A stretch of 64,000 bases of DNA from CBDCNP01 sp965222425. GTDB taxonomy: Bacteria > Acidobacteriota > Vicinamibacteria > Marinacidobacterales > DATDRI01. The stretch covers positions 1 to 64,000 of the forward strand of contig CBDCTW010000008.1 of NCBI GenBank assembly GCA_965222425.1, given 5' to 3'. Under the pieces are notes generated by a model. The model was not told where the DNA came from. It searched no databases and worked only from the letters and a program-made list of their open reading frames with translations. Made by a program: the position numbers and the translations under genes. Of this stretch, positions 1 to 8,910 are shown in pieces. Position 1 is the first letter of the stretch. Each line of letters opens with the position of its first letter.

Positions 1-78
1 TTCTGCGCGGATTCCAAGGGCGTCTAAGCTGCTGATTTATGGTCTGTTTCAAAAGGGCCGAGTTTTGGCACAGGACGG
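1..78 (-). repeat. IS terminal repeat, GTCCTGTGCC family (type b)
   Basis: About 78 bp that recurs in inverted orientation at 33701-33780, including the stretch beyond the shared tip (AGCTTAGACGCCCTTGGAAT on the opposite strand). Its outer tip is GGCACAGGAC at 67-76. It sits directly against a broken IS3 transposase gene, so it is probably the end of an element lying mostly left of the window. Confidence 0.75.
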
Positions 79-581
79 GGAACAGCAGCAGATTCTCTTG
101 CCTTGGCAATCAACGCCGGATCGACTTTTTTCGGAGCACAGGCGATCGGGAGCATCCGGCAGATCGGCTCGACCCCGTAACTCTCACGGTTCTCGTCGAC
201 GAATAACACCATCACTTCGGTCGGCGGTCGAGCTCCGCCTGGACGAAAACGCCGATGCCTTGCGAAAGATCTCGTTCGCCCGCTTTAGCTCACGGTTCTC
301 TCGCTCAAGTTCCTTCAGCCACTGACGCTCGTCCGTCGTCAGTCCCGCTCGTTTCCCAGTATCACACTCTGCTCGCCGCACCCACGTGCGTAGCGTTTCC
401 CGCGTACAGTCAATCTTCGACGCAATCGATGAGATCGCTGACCACTGAGATTCGTGCTGAGCCTGCTGGTCGAAAACCATCCGCACTGCGCGCTCTTTTA
501 CCTCCGGTGAATACCTGCTTCGTCTTGTCATGACTCCATCCTCTCAAGAGTTGGAGTCTCCGGGAAACCCGGGGCGGTTCA
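79..581 (-). mobile_element. Truncated, frameshifted IS3-family copy
   Basis: This is the 5' end of the IS3 element found complete at 41372-42686. The outer tip TGAACCGCCCC is at 571-581 (minus strand). The orfA reading frame (184-531) matches the intact orfA for about 90 residues, then shifts frame at a one-base loss in the run of A near 245. The orfB start (FVDENRESYGVEPICRMLP) follows and is cut off at about position 79 by the neighbouring element end. No functional transposase can be made from it. Confidence 0.85.
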
Positions 582-664
582 TGAGTCTTCTCGCGCCCCG
601 CTTAGTGCTGAACCGAATGTCTACGGGACACCACGGGACATCTAATTCCCTATAGGTATGAAAA

Positions 665-2731
665 TCACGTTTTTCTGTATTCATAGGTATTTGGTGTCCC
701 GGGCTGTCCCGTTGAGCTGGTTGTTGTCAAATTCTCGTTTTTTTCCCACCCACGTACTCGCTCACCTCTGATGTAGGTTCTGACGGATTGCCACCCGCAA
801 TTTGTGAGTGCGTCGGTGAGCCGTCGTATTTGCTTGAGCGGTGCACTTTCCGGGGAACTGCCTCTCGGCACAAGCTCGCAGAGCTCCGCAAGTTCACGTA
901 GCGTGCCAAAGTTGTCGGTCAATTGGATCTCGCGGATCTTGTCCTCGAGCACATCGTCCTTGTTGCGGTGCTTCTCTGCAATCTCTGCGGCCGTGGATGC
1001 GAGCTCGCGTGGAATGTTTGCGCGCTTGCCTTCGTGGTAGCGGACAAGGGCCTCGGCCCATAGCTGCTCGCGGTTGGAGTCCATCCAAGGTTCGACCGGT
1101 CCGCGCGATGCCGTGAGCTCGACCACGACGTATCGCCGGTTACCGGCCGGATCGTTCGGTAGCGAATTTGATTTGTCGGTAGTGCCAGCGAAAATGGCGC
1201 GGCGCGGTGTGTGTTCCGGATTCCGCCGATAGGCGAGCCTCACAGAGCCGTCATCAGTTCTTGTCAGGAACGCCTTGAGGCTTGCGAGCTCGGCGCGAGT
1301 AGCGCCGGTCATCTCGGCGCATTCGACAAGCACGCGGCCGAGGATGGATTCCGCTCTCACCTTCGGTTCCGCAGCTAGATTCAGTCCGTCGGCGAACCAC
1401 TCGTCGGCACGCTCCGGCGGAAAGATGGAGCGAAGCATCGCGGATTTGCCGATTCCTTGCCGACCAACAAAGACTGGAGTTTCGTCGAGCTTGCTTCCTG
1501 GTTCGTAGGTGCGTTGGACGGCACCGAGGAAGAGGAACTGACCAGCCCACACGACAAGTGGATTGTCTTTGTCGGTTTCGAAGATCTCGTTTAGGTAGAC
1601 GTCTATCACTGGTGTGCCATCCCACTCCGGTAGAGATTCAAGCCAGTCTTTGAACGGATCTACTTCTCGGTGGTGTAGAAGTGCGTTCGTGGCGTCTTCC
1701 CAGCCCACGTGACCGTACTTGAGGGGTGACATCTTGCCCGCCTCCGTCGTGTACGAGTAGTTGTTACCGATGTATTCGCGCAGGTCTGCGCTGAACCTTT
1801 CATCGAAGGCCGTCCAAGGTCCGCCGCCTTTCCTGTACTCGGCCTCGGCGGAGCGGAGGTTGTAGCGAATCTCTAAGTCTAACTCGTTGAGCACGGCTTC
1901 GAGGGCCTTCGCGTTCTTGCGTGAAAAGATCCGGTTGGTGAGCTCGACGGAAAATAGCTTTGTTTTTGTAGGTGGCTTCCAAGGGGCGGCTCTCTCGATG
2001 AGCTCGTTCACGGCTTTTGCGCGGACGCCGATATTTACGCCGAGCTTTGCCAGGTAGTCGCTGATATCCTTCGCTGGCAGGTCTTCCACAGCGCTCACTT
2101 CGAGCGATGCCTTGCGGCAACTCTCGGCAACCTGCACGGCATGGTCCTTGCCGGTTTGATCGGTGTCGGCCATAACGGTGACTCGCTTCACGCCGGCCGC
2201 GGCAAGTGCTTTTGTGTGAGCCTCTTTCCACTTTTTGGCGCCACCTGGATTGGTGGTTGCATCGAAGCCGAGCGCCTCGAGCGTGTGTACGTCTCGCTCG
2301 CCCTCGACGATAATCACGTGGTTTTTTCCTTGGAGCGCGTTTTGCCGGTAGACGCGGGTCTCGACGCCTTTCATGTTCCACGTGTAGCCGCCGGCACCGT
2401 CTGGCCTTTTCTGCCTAAAGTCTTTAGGCTCAAATCGGACCACCTCAAAAAAACCGTCGTAGTTGTAGATCTCGACCGCCTCCCCGAGCGCCCCAGCTTT
2501 GCCGCCGCGATGCACCGTGAACAGGGGAGATTTGCCAAGTCCGAGCGCCGCCATGATGCTTTGATACTTGCACCCTGCATGGCACTTGAGCAAAACCTTA
2601 CCGTTCGACCCCTCCCCGATGCTCAGGGATGGGCTGACGTCATTGTGGGACGGGCAGTTCGCCTGCCAACCGCTGCTCGTCTGGCGGACGCCCCGGAGTT
2701 TGGAGAGAATAGTTTGGATCGGAGCCGCCAT
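665..2731 (-). CDS. Phage/island primase-helicase with TOPRIM and VapE-like domain
   Basis: Probable replication protein of a phage-like island, 688 aa from the ATG at 2731; an upstream in-frame start would add about 33 poorly conserved residues. A CHC2-type zinc-binding region comes first (C26, H29, C50, C54), then a TOPRIM domain (VIIVEGERD near 145 and VTVMADTDQTGKDH near 190). The C-terminal half resembles virulence-associated-protein-E helicases, with a Walker A motif in VFVGRQGIGKSAM. This order (zinc finger, TOPRIM, VapE NTPase) is usual in satellite and prophage replication proteins. The helix-turn-helix gene just upstream lies in the same direction with a 22-bp gap, so the two are probably co-transcribed. 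The reading frame looks intact. Confidence 0.85.
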   Translation of the reverse strand: MAAPIQTILSKLRGVRQTSSGWQANCPSHNDVSPSLSIGEGSNGKVLLKCHAGCKYQSIMAALGLGKSPLFTVHRGGKAGALGEAVEIYNYDGFFEVVRFEPKDFRQKRPDGAGGYTWNMKGVETRVYRQNALQGKNHVIIVEGERDVHTLEALGFDATTNPGGAKKWKEAHTKALAAAGVKRVTVMADTDQTGKDHAVQVAESCRKASLEVSAVEDLPAKDISDYLAKLGVNIGVRAKAVNELIERAAPWKPPTKTKLFSVELTNRIFSRKNAKALEAVLNELDLEIRYNLRSAEAEYRKGGGPWTAFDERFSADLREYIGNNYSYTTEAGKMSPLKYGHVGWEDATNALLHHREVDPFKDWLESLPEWDGTPVIDVYLNEIFETDKDNPLVVWAGQFLFLGAVQRTYEPGSKLDETPVFVGRQGIGKSAMLRSIFPPERADEWFADGLNLAAEPKVRAESILGRVLVECAEMTGATRAELASLKAFLTRTDDGSVRLAYRRNPEHTPRRAIFAGTTDKSNSLPNDPAGNRRYVVVELTASRGPVEPWMDSNREQLWAEALVRYHEGKRANIPRELASTAAEIAEKHRNKDDVLEDKIREIQLTDNFGTLRELAELCELVPRGSSPESAPLKQIRRLTDALTNCGWQSVRTYIRGERVRGWEKNENLTTTSSTGQPGTPNTYEYRKT

Positions 2732-2753
2732 GAGCCTGCAGGGCTTTCGCTTC

Positions 2754-3023
2754 TTAAACCACGGCGAGTTTGCGCTCGCACTCCCACCGGAGGATATCGG
2801 ACTCTCGCCACGCGACCGCGTTCGGCCCAATCTGAGTCGCGCGCGGAAGGTAACCTCGCCGCCGCCAATGGTAAACAGTCTGACGGCTGACGCCCCAGCG
2901 CCGCATCAGATCCACCGGTCGCAACCAACGCTTGTTTGATACGACCCCCTCCGTACCTTCGCCGTGATCTTTGGAAGCGGAGTCTCGCCGCCTCGCGTCC
3001 GCGGCGTGCGTTGCTTCGATCAT
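2754..3023 (-). CDS. AlpA/excisionase-like helix-turn-helix protein
   Basis: Small protein of 89 aa. The second half, WLRPVDLMRRWGVSRQTVYHWRRRGYLPRATQIGPNAVAWRESDI in outline, is a winged HTH of the AlpA/excisionase type: sense the DNA through SRQTVYHW, then a short wing ending in an AWR-x-SDI motif. Such proteins regulate integrase genes or act as directionality factors. It lies directly upstream of the primase gene and downstream of a perfect inverted repeat at 3061-3086, a plausible site for it or a related regulator. The start at 3023 gives a basic, low-complexity leader; an internal start is possible. Confidence 0.75.
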   Translation of the reverse strand: MIEATHAADARRRDSASKDHGEGTEGVVSNKRWLRPVDLMRRWGVSRQTVYHWRRRGYLPRATQIGPNAVAWRESDILRWECERKLAVV

Positions 3024-3060
3024 GAATCCGATGGTGTACCATCATTCACGGACAGGGAAT

Positions 3061-3086
3061 GGAATTAGGAAATTTTTCCTAATTCC
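3061..3086. promoter_or_regulatory. 26-bp perfect palindrome (operator or hairpin)
   Basis: Two 12-bp arms, GGAATTAGGAAA and TTTCCTAATTCC, are separated by 2 bp. The site lies in the 77-bp gap between the 232-aa gene (stop at 3101) and the start of the AlpA-like gene at 3023. It is AT-rich against a GC-rich background and has no trailing T-run on either strand, so an operator is favoured over an intrinsic terminator. Confidence 0.6.
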
Positions 3087-3100
3087 ACTCGACAGTGGAT

Positions 3101-3799
3101 CTAGTCGGGGGTTTCAGAGCTCATGAGTTGCTTCATGTGCGCGAGCGCCTTGAATACTGCGGAGCTGTCCCCCGATTCTCGCCCGAGACTCTCGGCAATT
3201 TGTTCTGCCGACTCGCCGAGAAGAAGATTCCGAGCGAGCCACTCTGCGTGGGCTTCTATCTTGCGTGGATCACGTGCTGGCTTGTAACCCATCTTCCCGG
3301 CCTTCTTGACTCGCGCGTCCCAGTGCACTCCGGCCCGGGCCAGAAAGCTCTTGCGGGATTCCGCAAGTGGGTTCGCCGCGATGGGGCTCGTCGTGGCATG
3401 TCTCTCGCGCACCTTCCCGAAATCTCGAGGATCGTCGCCACCAGCGGTGAGCTTCGTGTCGTTCCACTTCTCCATGACGTCCCACCATTCATCCGCGATC
3501 GTTGCGCCCCACGCTAGGGAGACTAGCTTGTATGGGTGACCTTCATCGCCCCGGAAGCGGCCTCCGTCAGAGCGCCGCATAAAGACATCACCGCTAGCCC
3601 ATTCGATGACACACGGATAGCCTATGTTCCAGCGGCGCGCCCACTCTGCGACGGCGCGCTCTCCCGCGAACTGGTCGATCGCATCGAGCTCGGCGCGCGC
3701 TTCGTCCGGGAGACGTTTCTGCACTGCGCATACGAACGCGGTCTTGGCGGCCGCGACGTAGACCGCGCCGGTCCAGCTCTCAAGCAGCTTGCCCCTCAC
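3101..3799 (-). CDS. Island protein of unknown function, 232 aa
   Basis: No family recognised. The product is hydrophilic and rich in charged and tryptophan residues, without a signal peptide or membrane segments. It opens with a GTG start that overlaps the stop codon of the upstream integrase fragment (GTGA), so the two were translationally coupled. The C-terminal part (ESAEQIAESLGRES) could be a small helical DNA- or protein-binding region. Its position between an integrase remnant and the AlpA-like gene marks it as an island accessory gene. Confidence 0.6.
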   Translation of the reverse strand: MRGKLLESWTGAVYVAAAKTAFVCAVQKRLPDEARAELDAIDQFAGERAVAEWARRWNIGYPCVIEWASGDVFMRRSDGGRFRGDEGHPYKLVSLAWGATIADEWWDVMEKWNDTKLTAGGDDPRDFGKVRERHATTSPIAANPLAESRKSFLARAGVHWDARVKKAGKMGYKPARDPRKIEAHAEWLARNLLLGESAEQIAESLGRESGDSSAVFKALAHMKQLMSSETPD

Positions 3800-4075
3800 G
3801 ATATGGCGACCACCCTCGTGTCCTGCTCATCCGAAGCGATGCGCTCAAGTTCCGCAGCCCAGCGTTCGAGCGTGCGTCGCATTTCGGGGATGCGTGCATG
3901 ACGCTCGTAGATTCGCGTCGCCGTCGGCCCGCCAATCGTGTGGCCGAGCACGCTTGAGATCACGTCCGGACTCACTCCGAGGCGCACGAGGTGCGTCGAC
4001 GGCTTCAACGCGGGATCATCGGCGAGGAACTTCTGGGCGAGTTGCTTGGACGTTCGTACAATTAGCTGTGTCGCC
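3796..4075 (-). pseudogene. Tyrosine recombinase (phage integrase), C-terminal remnant
   Basis: The reading frame gives the C-terminal part of a tyrosine integrase: LVRLGVSPDVISSVLGHTIGGPTATRIYERH, with the LGH box and the catalytic-type tyrosine in RIYERH, then a WAAELERI tail. The HxxR box expected about 20 residues upstream is missing: the text runs from DDPALKP straight into STHLVRLG, suggesting a small internal deletion. Nothing N-terminal survives upstream of about 4075, where the sequence becomes unrelated and leads into an IS end at 4191. It was the likely integrase of the phage-like island and is no longer functional. Confidence 0.7.
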
Positions 4076-4190
4076 GGTTTACTTCCCGGCCTTCGTTGAG
4101 CGGCATTTCAAGCACGTTATTGCGTCGGTGGCCCGGTGGCGACGGCGTTCAGAATTTCCACCCGAGGCAAAGTCGAGTTCGCAGGACCTC

Positions 4191-4316
4191 GTCCTGTGCC
4201 AAAACTCGGCCAGCCGGCATCGACGAAAGAACTGCGCCTCTCGAAATCAGGCTAAAACTCTAGCATGCGAACAGGTTACGCGGCGGCCGCCAACACTTGA
4301 CTGCGGAAGCACCCAT
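4191..4316 (-). repeat. 126-bp hybrid IS-end unit, copy 1
   Basis: Runs from GTCCTGTGCCAAAACTCGG at one edge to GCGGAAGCACC at the other. The same unit recurs at 16829-16950, 20008-20108 (incomplete) and 53087-53208. One edge equals the tip of the rve-type IS in this window, the other equals the terminus of the 166-bp MITE. Confidence 0.8.
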
Positions 4317-4442
4317 CGGTGCATCGGTTGCGTGTCCTTCATCATTATTATAGTCGGCACCCTGGGCAGCAGCGGGGGAACCGTCCGGCGCAGCGGGCTT
4401 CTGATCAGCCTCCATCGTTGTCCTCCGCCGTGATTTGGCCAC
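4317..4442 (-). pseudogene. Possible 5' fragment of an island gene cut by an IS end
   Basis: An ATG at 4442 opens a frame reading MAKSRRRTTMEADQKPAAPD and on through a low-complexity, alanine- and aspartate-rich stretch until the repeat unit at 4316. It could be the start of a phage structural or scaffold gene whose remainder was lost. No family is recognisable and the call is tentative. Confidence 0.25.
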
Positions 4443-4656
4443 GGGTGCTCCGCGATAGGCGGGGCGGACACGGACTCTATGCAGTCGGACGCGGATGCCC
4501 GAACTCGTCTACTGGATGACTCGCCGCGAATGGCGCCTTCTGAATACTCCGCAGCACATCGGGTGCCTTCAGCATTTTGCTACTTTTTAGGACAATAGTG
4601 AGGATTGGCGGGGATTCTGGGCACCAAAGGGGGATTTTGCCGGTTTGGCTCATTCG

Positions 4657-5247
4657 TCATTCATCTCCTTCGAACCGCGTTGAGCCATTTCGCTTTTCTT
4701 CTGGCAATTGCACGATCTCGACCCCCGGCATTTTCCGCATGCGCCCATTATCCGGTATGTAGTATACGACCCGGGGTTCTCCATCGTGAGCTTCTCCGTC
4801 GCGAGCTTCTTCTTGCTCTAGTTGCGGTTGCCCCCACTCCTTCGGAAACCGCCGCGCGAGCAGCCACATAGCACCCTTTGCCGTCGGTGAACGAGTCTCT
4901 GTTATTGTCTCCGCGACGTCGACCTCTCCATTCACTAGCTTCCCTTGCACCACTTGGCCACCCTTGTATCTGACCTTTTGGCGAAGGATCTTCGTCTCTT
5001 CCTTGGAACTCCGCCGAATGATCTCGAGGTTCGACAGCTCGAAGTCTCCCTCGGCCGACCGGAAAGACTGAAAAAAATCAAGAAATGAACCACTCTTGGC
5101 CTTCTCGCCCCGTGTGAGCCAATTGGAGAGGGTCTGCTCCGTTATTCCTACCATCTTTGCGGTAGCCCTGCTGCTCATCCCGGCCCGAACACATTCGAGA
5201 ATCTTCTCCTTACGTTCAGGCGTAAGCTTCGTTTTCCTGCCGGCCAT
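4657..5247 (-). CDS. Phage terminase small subunit-like HTH protein
   Basis: A 196-aa protein whose N-terminal 50 residues form a helix-turn-helix (LTPERKEKILECVRAGMSSRATAKMVGITEQTLSNWLTRG in outline) of the kind used by phage terminase small subunits and transposase-like DNA-binding proteins. It is followed by a helical segment and the KGAMWLLARRFPKEWG motif common in small terminases. The acidic C-terminal tail is variable. No large terminase gene is in the window, so either the packaging module was deleted or the protein serves another DNA-binding role. It is the upstream-most gene of the minus-strand phage-like block. Confidence 0.6.
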   Translation of the reverse strand: MAGRKTKLTPERKEKILECVRAGMSSRATAKMVGITEQTLSNWLTRGEKAKSGSFLDFFQSFRSAEGDFELSNLEIIRRSSKEETKILRQKVRYKGGQVVQGKLVNGEVDVAETITETRSPTAKGAMWLLARRFPKEWGQPQLEQEEARDGEAHDGEPRVVYYIPDNGRMRKMPGVEIVQLPEEKRNGSTRFEGDE

Positions 5248-5576
5248 GTCCTATAAGCTACGGCGATACCGCCTGAAAGTCAACCTCCACTAAAAAGAAC
5301 AAAAAGCGAATACAAGATATCAGGAATGCTGTCAGAGGGAGATTTTTCCGGGCTCCCTGTGATTCCATTAGATTGGCCCCCCATCATACCCAAAAAATTA
5401 AAAAAATGGACCCTGAGCGACCCTTCTTACCCCGCGCGGCTCATTGTCGAGTGTCTTCATTCTGGAGGAAACTATCGGAGGCTGGGGCCACTTTTTCGAA
5501 TTTCTGGACTCTTAATGCCCTGTTTTTACGGATTCCAGTGAGACCGGATAGCTCCAGACTTCACCATCCGCCACCC
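5248..5576. other. Intergenic region upstream of the terminase-like gene
   Basis: AT-richer spacer (A-runs near 5314 and 5394-5406) without a convincing ORF. It presumably holds the promoter for the minus-strand gene at 5247. No repeat or RNA gene was recognised. Confidence 0.5.
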
Positions 5577-5895
5577 CGTCCTGTGCCAAAACTCGGCCCT
5601 CTTGAAATAGCCGATAAATCAGCAGCTTAGCGTCTGTGTTTTGCGACGGTGCCAAGGGCTGTGGGCTTTACAATCGTCTGGCCCGAGGGTGTTATCTTCG
5701 GATCCATCATGACGTACCATGTGCAAATCCTACTGTTGGTCAGGCAGCCGTTGTTCGATCGGGCAGCCCTGCTGCTCACACAGACCTCATGGGTGCTTCC
5801 GCCATTAAGTGTTGGTAAAATGACGCTAAGACTTTACGGTGCATTAAATTACAGCCATGGTCTTTCAAAAGGGCCGAGTTTTGGCACAGGACGGG
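5577..5895. mobile_element. Composite remnant: IS-A end, partial 166-bp MITE, short IS end
   Basis: Begins with CGTCCTGTGCCAAAACTC and continues for about 170 bp as the left end of the rve-type element called IS-A here; the part from about 5660 matches 40488-40560. At 5792-5856 lies about 65 bp of the 166-bp MITE, opening with GGTGCTTCCGC. At 5858-5895 comes an inverted copy of the GTCCTG tip. The result is a 319-bp piece with inverted tips and no transposase. Confidence 0.7.
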
Positions 5896-6430
5896 AAGGC
5901 GAAGCTACCGGAACACTCACGCTCTGTTTCGCCACCTTTCGAGACGGATGAATTTCGAGCGTCTTCCCTTGATCGTCACGGATGGATTCGAATTCTACCA
6001 GAAGGTCATCCGTCGCTTCTTCGGTCCAGCGTGTCTCTACGGCCAGGTCCTAAAAACGCGCAGGAACGATCGTATCATCAAGGTCGAACGGAGAGCGCTG
6101 CACGGAGCCGCGTGGCGATTCGAAGACGCGCTCAATAACTCCGAGGACTCTTCGACATTGATCACGTCGTTCATCGAGCGGTTGAATCTGACCATCCGGC
6201 AAAGCTCGGCATACCTTTCAAGACGAACACTTTCCCACGCTCGCTCGACGGAGAGGCTCGATGAGCACCTGGAGTTGCTCCGTTGCTATTACAACTTCGT
6301 CCGACCGCACGGAGCTCTGAAGTTCGGACGTGAGATCCGAACTCCGGCTATGCAGGCTGGTTTGACGACGCGACGGCTCACCTTTCGAGACATCTTCTTG
6401 GCGACGACGATTCCTTTGTGGTCGCGGATC
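5896..6430 (+). pseudogene. IS1-like transposase, N-terminally truncated
   Basis: The frame entering at about 5906 reads SYRNTHALFRHLSRRMNF, then LIVTDGFEFYQKVIRRFFG, ERLNLTIRQSSAYLSRRTLSHAR and YYNFVRPHGALKFGREIRTPAMQAGL. This is the C-terminal catalytic part of IS1-like DDE transposases (second Asp in TDGF, Glu in the ERLNLT box). The N-terminal DNA-binding half is absent, cut by the IS end at 5895. Downstream of about 6430 the frame runs into unrelated sequence. Confidence 0.7.
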
Positions 6431-6507
6431 GAGGTTTTCGTGCTCAGTAGGGCGCGCAACCCGGTCTCTCCCGCACCTGTACCACTGCCCGCAGCCGCGT
6501 GCCAGCA

Positions 6508-6580
6508 AAAATGCTTGTTGCGTCGGACGCGGATGCCGCGATGCAACGCGCCTCCACTTGATGGACTACGAGCACCAAGA
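6508..6580 (-). mobile_element. Tiny IS21 istA relic
   Basis: About 50 bp (AAAATGCTTGTTGCGTCGGA onward) matches the antisense strand of istA near 63045-63100 with one deletion. Similarity fades after the conserved ACTACGAGC block. It is a scrap of an older or divergent IS21 copy. Confidence 0.55.
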
Positions 6581-6696
6581 GATTCAAAAAGGTCGAGTCC
6601 GCCACAACTACGACGCATCGACGGCTACCAACGTCTGAGCGAGGTTCTCGAACACGCGGAGGTTGCCGCGACCTGATATGATATTCTGATGACGGA

Positions 6697-6957
6697 GTGG
6701 AGGGTGCCGTTCTTTTTCCACGAACCTCGGGACACATCCAGAAGACGGCAACTGTCACTGACGAGCACGGTATGGTAGTCACGATTTTACCCAACTCTGG
6801 TAACTTCAACGTCAGACTACCCAATGGTTGGGGTGCATGGAAACCCACCATGGAAGCATCTGTAGAGTACACAGTAAAGCTTTGCATCGAAGCGAGAACC
6901 CAACTGACAGCAGATGAAGCCTTTCAGGAAATGGTCAACTATGTGAGGGAGCAATAG
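6697..6957 (+). CDS. Small hypothetical protein upstream of the DUF262 gene
   Basis: Frame of 86 aa from a GTG. The ATG at 6770 would give a shorter protein beginning MVVTILPNSGNFNVRLPNG. A second frame starting at 6689 (MTEWRVPFFFHEPRD) ends early, so a frameshift of one original gene is possible. No family is recognised. The stop lies about 95 bp before the DUF262 gene in the same direction, so the two may be co-transcribed. Confidence 0.4.
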   Translation: MEGAVLFPRTSGHIQKTATVTDEHGMVVTILPNSGNFNVRLPNGWGAWKPTMEASVEYTVKLCIEARTQLTADEAFQEMVNYVREQ

Positions 6958-7051
6958 CTGTCCGTGAGCTATACGTTGTCAGAGCAACTCGGCCAGACTC
7001 CCTGAATTTCCAAGCGTCCCGCGGCGAGAAGACAAGAATAAGAGACGAAGC

Positions 7052-8887
7052 ATGGCTCGTATCGAAAACCACAAATACAGCATCGACGAAGCATTCAGGG
7101 AGTGCTTCTACATCGTACCGGACTACCAGCGCGAATACGTCTGGACCGACAAGGAAGTGCACCAGCTTCTTGACGATATCAACGAACAACTCGATGTTGG
7201 TACTACGACGGAGTACTTCGTCGGCACCGTCCTAGTGTCGCCAACCGACAAGAAGAACCACTACGAGGTGATTGATGGGCAACAGCGTCTGACCACCTTT
7301 TTCTTGCTGCTTTGCGCACTGAAGCACCGGCTCCAGCGCGAGCCCCAACGGGAGACAATCAGCGGCTTGATCTCGACGAGTTACACAGACAACGATGGCG
7401 AGACGCGAACCAGCCTGAAATTGGAGCTGCGTTACGAGAATGCAGGTGGGGTCATAACCAAGCTGGTGGCGCTCGATGACGACCCGCGTGCCGTCCGTAC
7501 CGGCATTCAGGCCGCAGGTATCGCTAGCTTCGGCTCATTGGAAAACCTGGTCAACGCCTATGGCACGCTTTACCGCTACTTGGAGAACAACTACGGCGAC
7601 GTGGCCAAGCTGAAGAAGTATTGGGGCTATCTCGCGAACAACGTGGTGTTTATCCAAATTTCGACGCACGTGAGTAGCGCGCTAAAGATCTTCGAGACCA
7701 TCAACGAGCGTGGTGTGGGTCTCAACCCAATGGATCTGCTGAAAAATCTTCTGTTCACGCAGGTCGAACAGACACAGTTCACCCAGCTCAAGGACGAGTG
7801 GAAAAAGATCACCAAGCCGCTGGAGAAAGAACAGGAGAAACCGCTACGGTTTTTGCGCTATTTCTTGATGGCAAACTACGTCATCAAAAGCAGCCGTAGT
7901 GATGCCGTGGTGCGGGAGGACGAGATTTACGAGTGGTTTGTGGCCAAGGACAACGCTGCGCTGTGTGACTACGCCAATAAGCCGTTCGAGTTCGTGAGGA
8001 AAGTTATTCGCAACGTCGAGCATTATCTGGCGTTCGCCAAGGGGCTTGGCAACGACAGTACAGCCAATGTTTCGATGGAGAGCCTTAAGCGACTGACAGG
8101 TGGTGCATTCAGTTTGCACTACGTCTTGCTGTTGGCTACAGCGAATTTCCCGAAGCCATTGTTCAACTACTTTGTGACGCAGCTCGAATGTTTCCTTTTC
8201 TACTACATTTTCACCAAGACGCCGACACGAGACATCGAGCGAAGCTTTTCCCGATGGGCGGACGACTTGCGCGCGATCGGCGAGCTCACTGACCGGGGGA
8301 TGCAGAAGAGGCAGCTCAACGCGTTTGTTGCGGACCGTTTCGAGAAGAGCATGGCTGGTAAATCACAGGAGTTGACGGACGCGCTGAAGCGCTACACGCG
8401 GTACTCGATGCAACAGTACCGGACCCGCTACCTGCTGGCACGGCTTACGCAGTACGTTGATATGGCGTTCAGCGGGATAAAAACGGCGGGGACGCTTGAA
8501 CCCTTTATGAAACTGGAAATAGAGCACATTCTGCCGAATAACCCCACACCGAGTCTCAGAGCCAACTGGGTAGCGGAGAATCCGAATGCTGACTACGACG
8601 ACTACAAGGACCGGTTGGGTAACCTGACCCTACTAGAAAAACCGATCAACATTGTTGCTAGTAACTATTTCTACGCTGATAAACGGGATGAGTACCACAA
8701 GAGCGGAAACTACTTGTCGCGTAGCTTGGTCGAATTTGCCGACGTGGGACGGAACACATCCATCTCCAGGATCAACGAGAAATTGAAGGCGTTTTCCGCT
8801 TGGAATGTCGGTTCGATCGAGAAACGGCACGAAATGCTGATTGCGTTGGCGCGTGATGTTTGGAAGACGACATCGCTGGATGAATGA
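7052..8887 (+). CDS. GmrSD-like DUF262/DUF1524 nuclease, solo type IV restriction candidate
   Basis: A 611-aa protein. The N-terminal domain carries PDYQREYVW (near 24) and EVIDGQQRLTTFFLL (near 72), the signature of the DUF262 (GmrS/ParB-like nuclease) family. The C-terminal part has LEIEHILPNN (near 488) and DRLGNLTLLEKPINIVASN (near 520), the His-Asn core of the DUF1524/HNH (GmrD) domain. Fused DUF262-DUF1524 proteins are known or proposed type IV enzymes that hydrolyse NTP and cut modified phage DNA. The gene is intact and stands alone between IS remnants, as is typical for a mobile defence gene. The start is the ATG at 7052, preceded by a weak purine-rich site. Anti-phage function is inferred from the family. 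Confidence 0.85.
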   Translation: MARIENHKYSIDEAFRECFYIVPDYQREYVWTDKEVHQLLDDINEQLDVGTTTEYFVGTVLVSPTDKKNHYEVIDGQQRLTTFFLLLCALKHRLQREPQRETISGLISTSYTDNDGETRTSLKLELRYENAGGVITKLVALDDDPRAVRTGIQAAGIASFGSLENLVNAYGTLYRYLENNYGDVAKLKKYWGYLANNVVFIQISTHVSSALKIFETINERGVGLNPMDLLKNLLFTQVEQTQFTQLKDEWKKITKPLEKEQEKPLRFLRYFLMANYVIKSSRSDAVVREDEIYEWFVAKDNAALCDYANKPFEFVRKVIRNVEHYLAFAKGLGNDSTANVSMESLKRLTGGAFSLHYVLLLATANFPKPLFNYFVTQLECFLFYYIFTKTPTRDIERSFSRWADDLRAIGELTDRGMQKRQLNAFVADRFEKSMAGKSQELTDALKRYTRYSMQQYRTRYLLARLTQYVDMAFSGIKTAGTLEPFMKLEIEHILPNNPTPSLRANWVAENPNADYDDYKDRLGNLTLLEKPINIVASNYFYADKRDEYHKSGNYLSRSLVEFADVGRNTSISRINEKLKAFSAWNVGSIEKRHEMLIALARDVWKTTSLDE

Positions 8888-8910
8888 TTCTGTCGTTTCA
8901 GAAGAAAAGA

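Noticed and set aside
7052..8887. ParB partition protein for the DUF262 gene
   Set aside because: The DGQQRLTT motif and C-terminal DUF1524 core fit GmrSD-type nucleases; no parA or centromere-like repeats are nearby.
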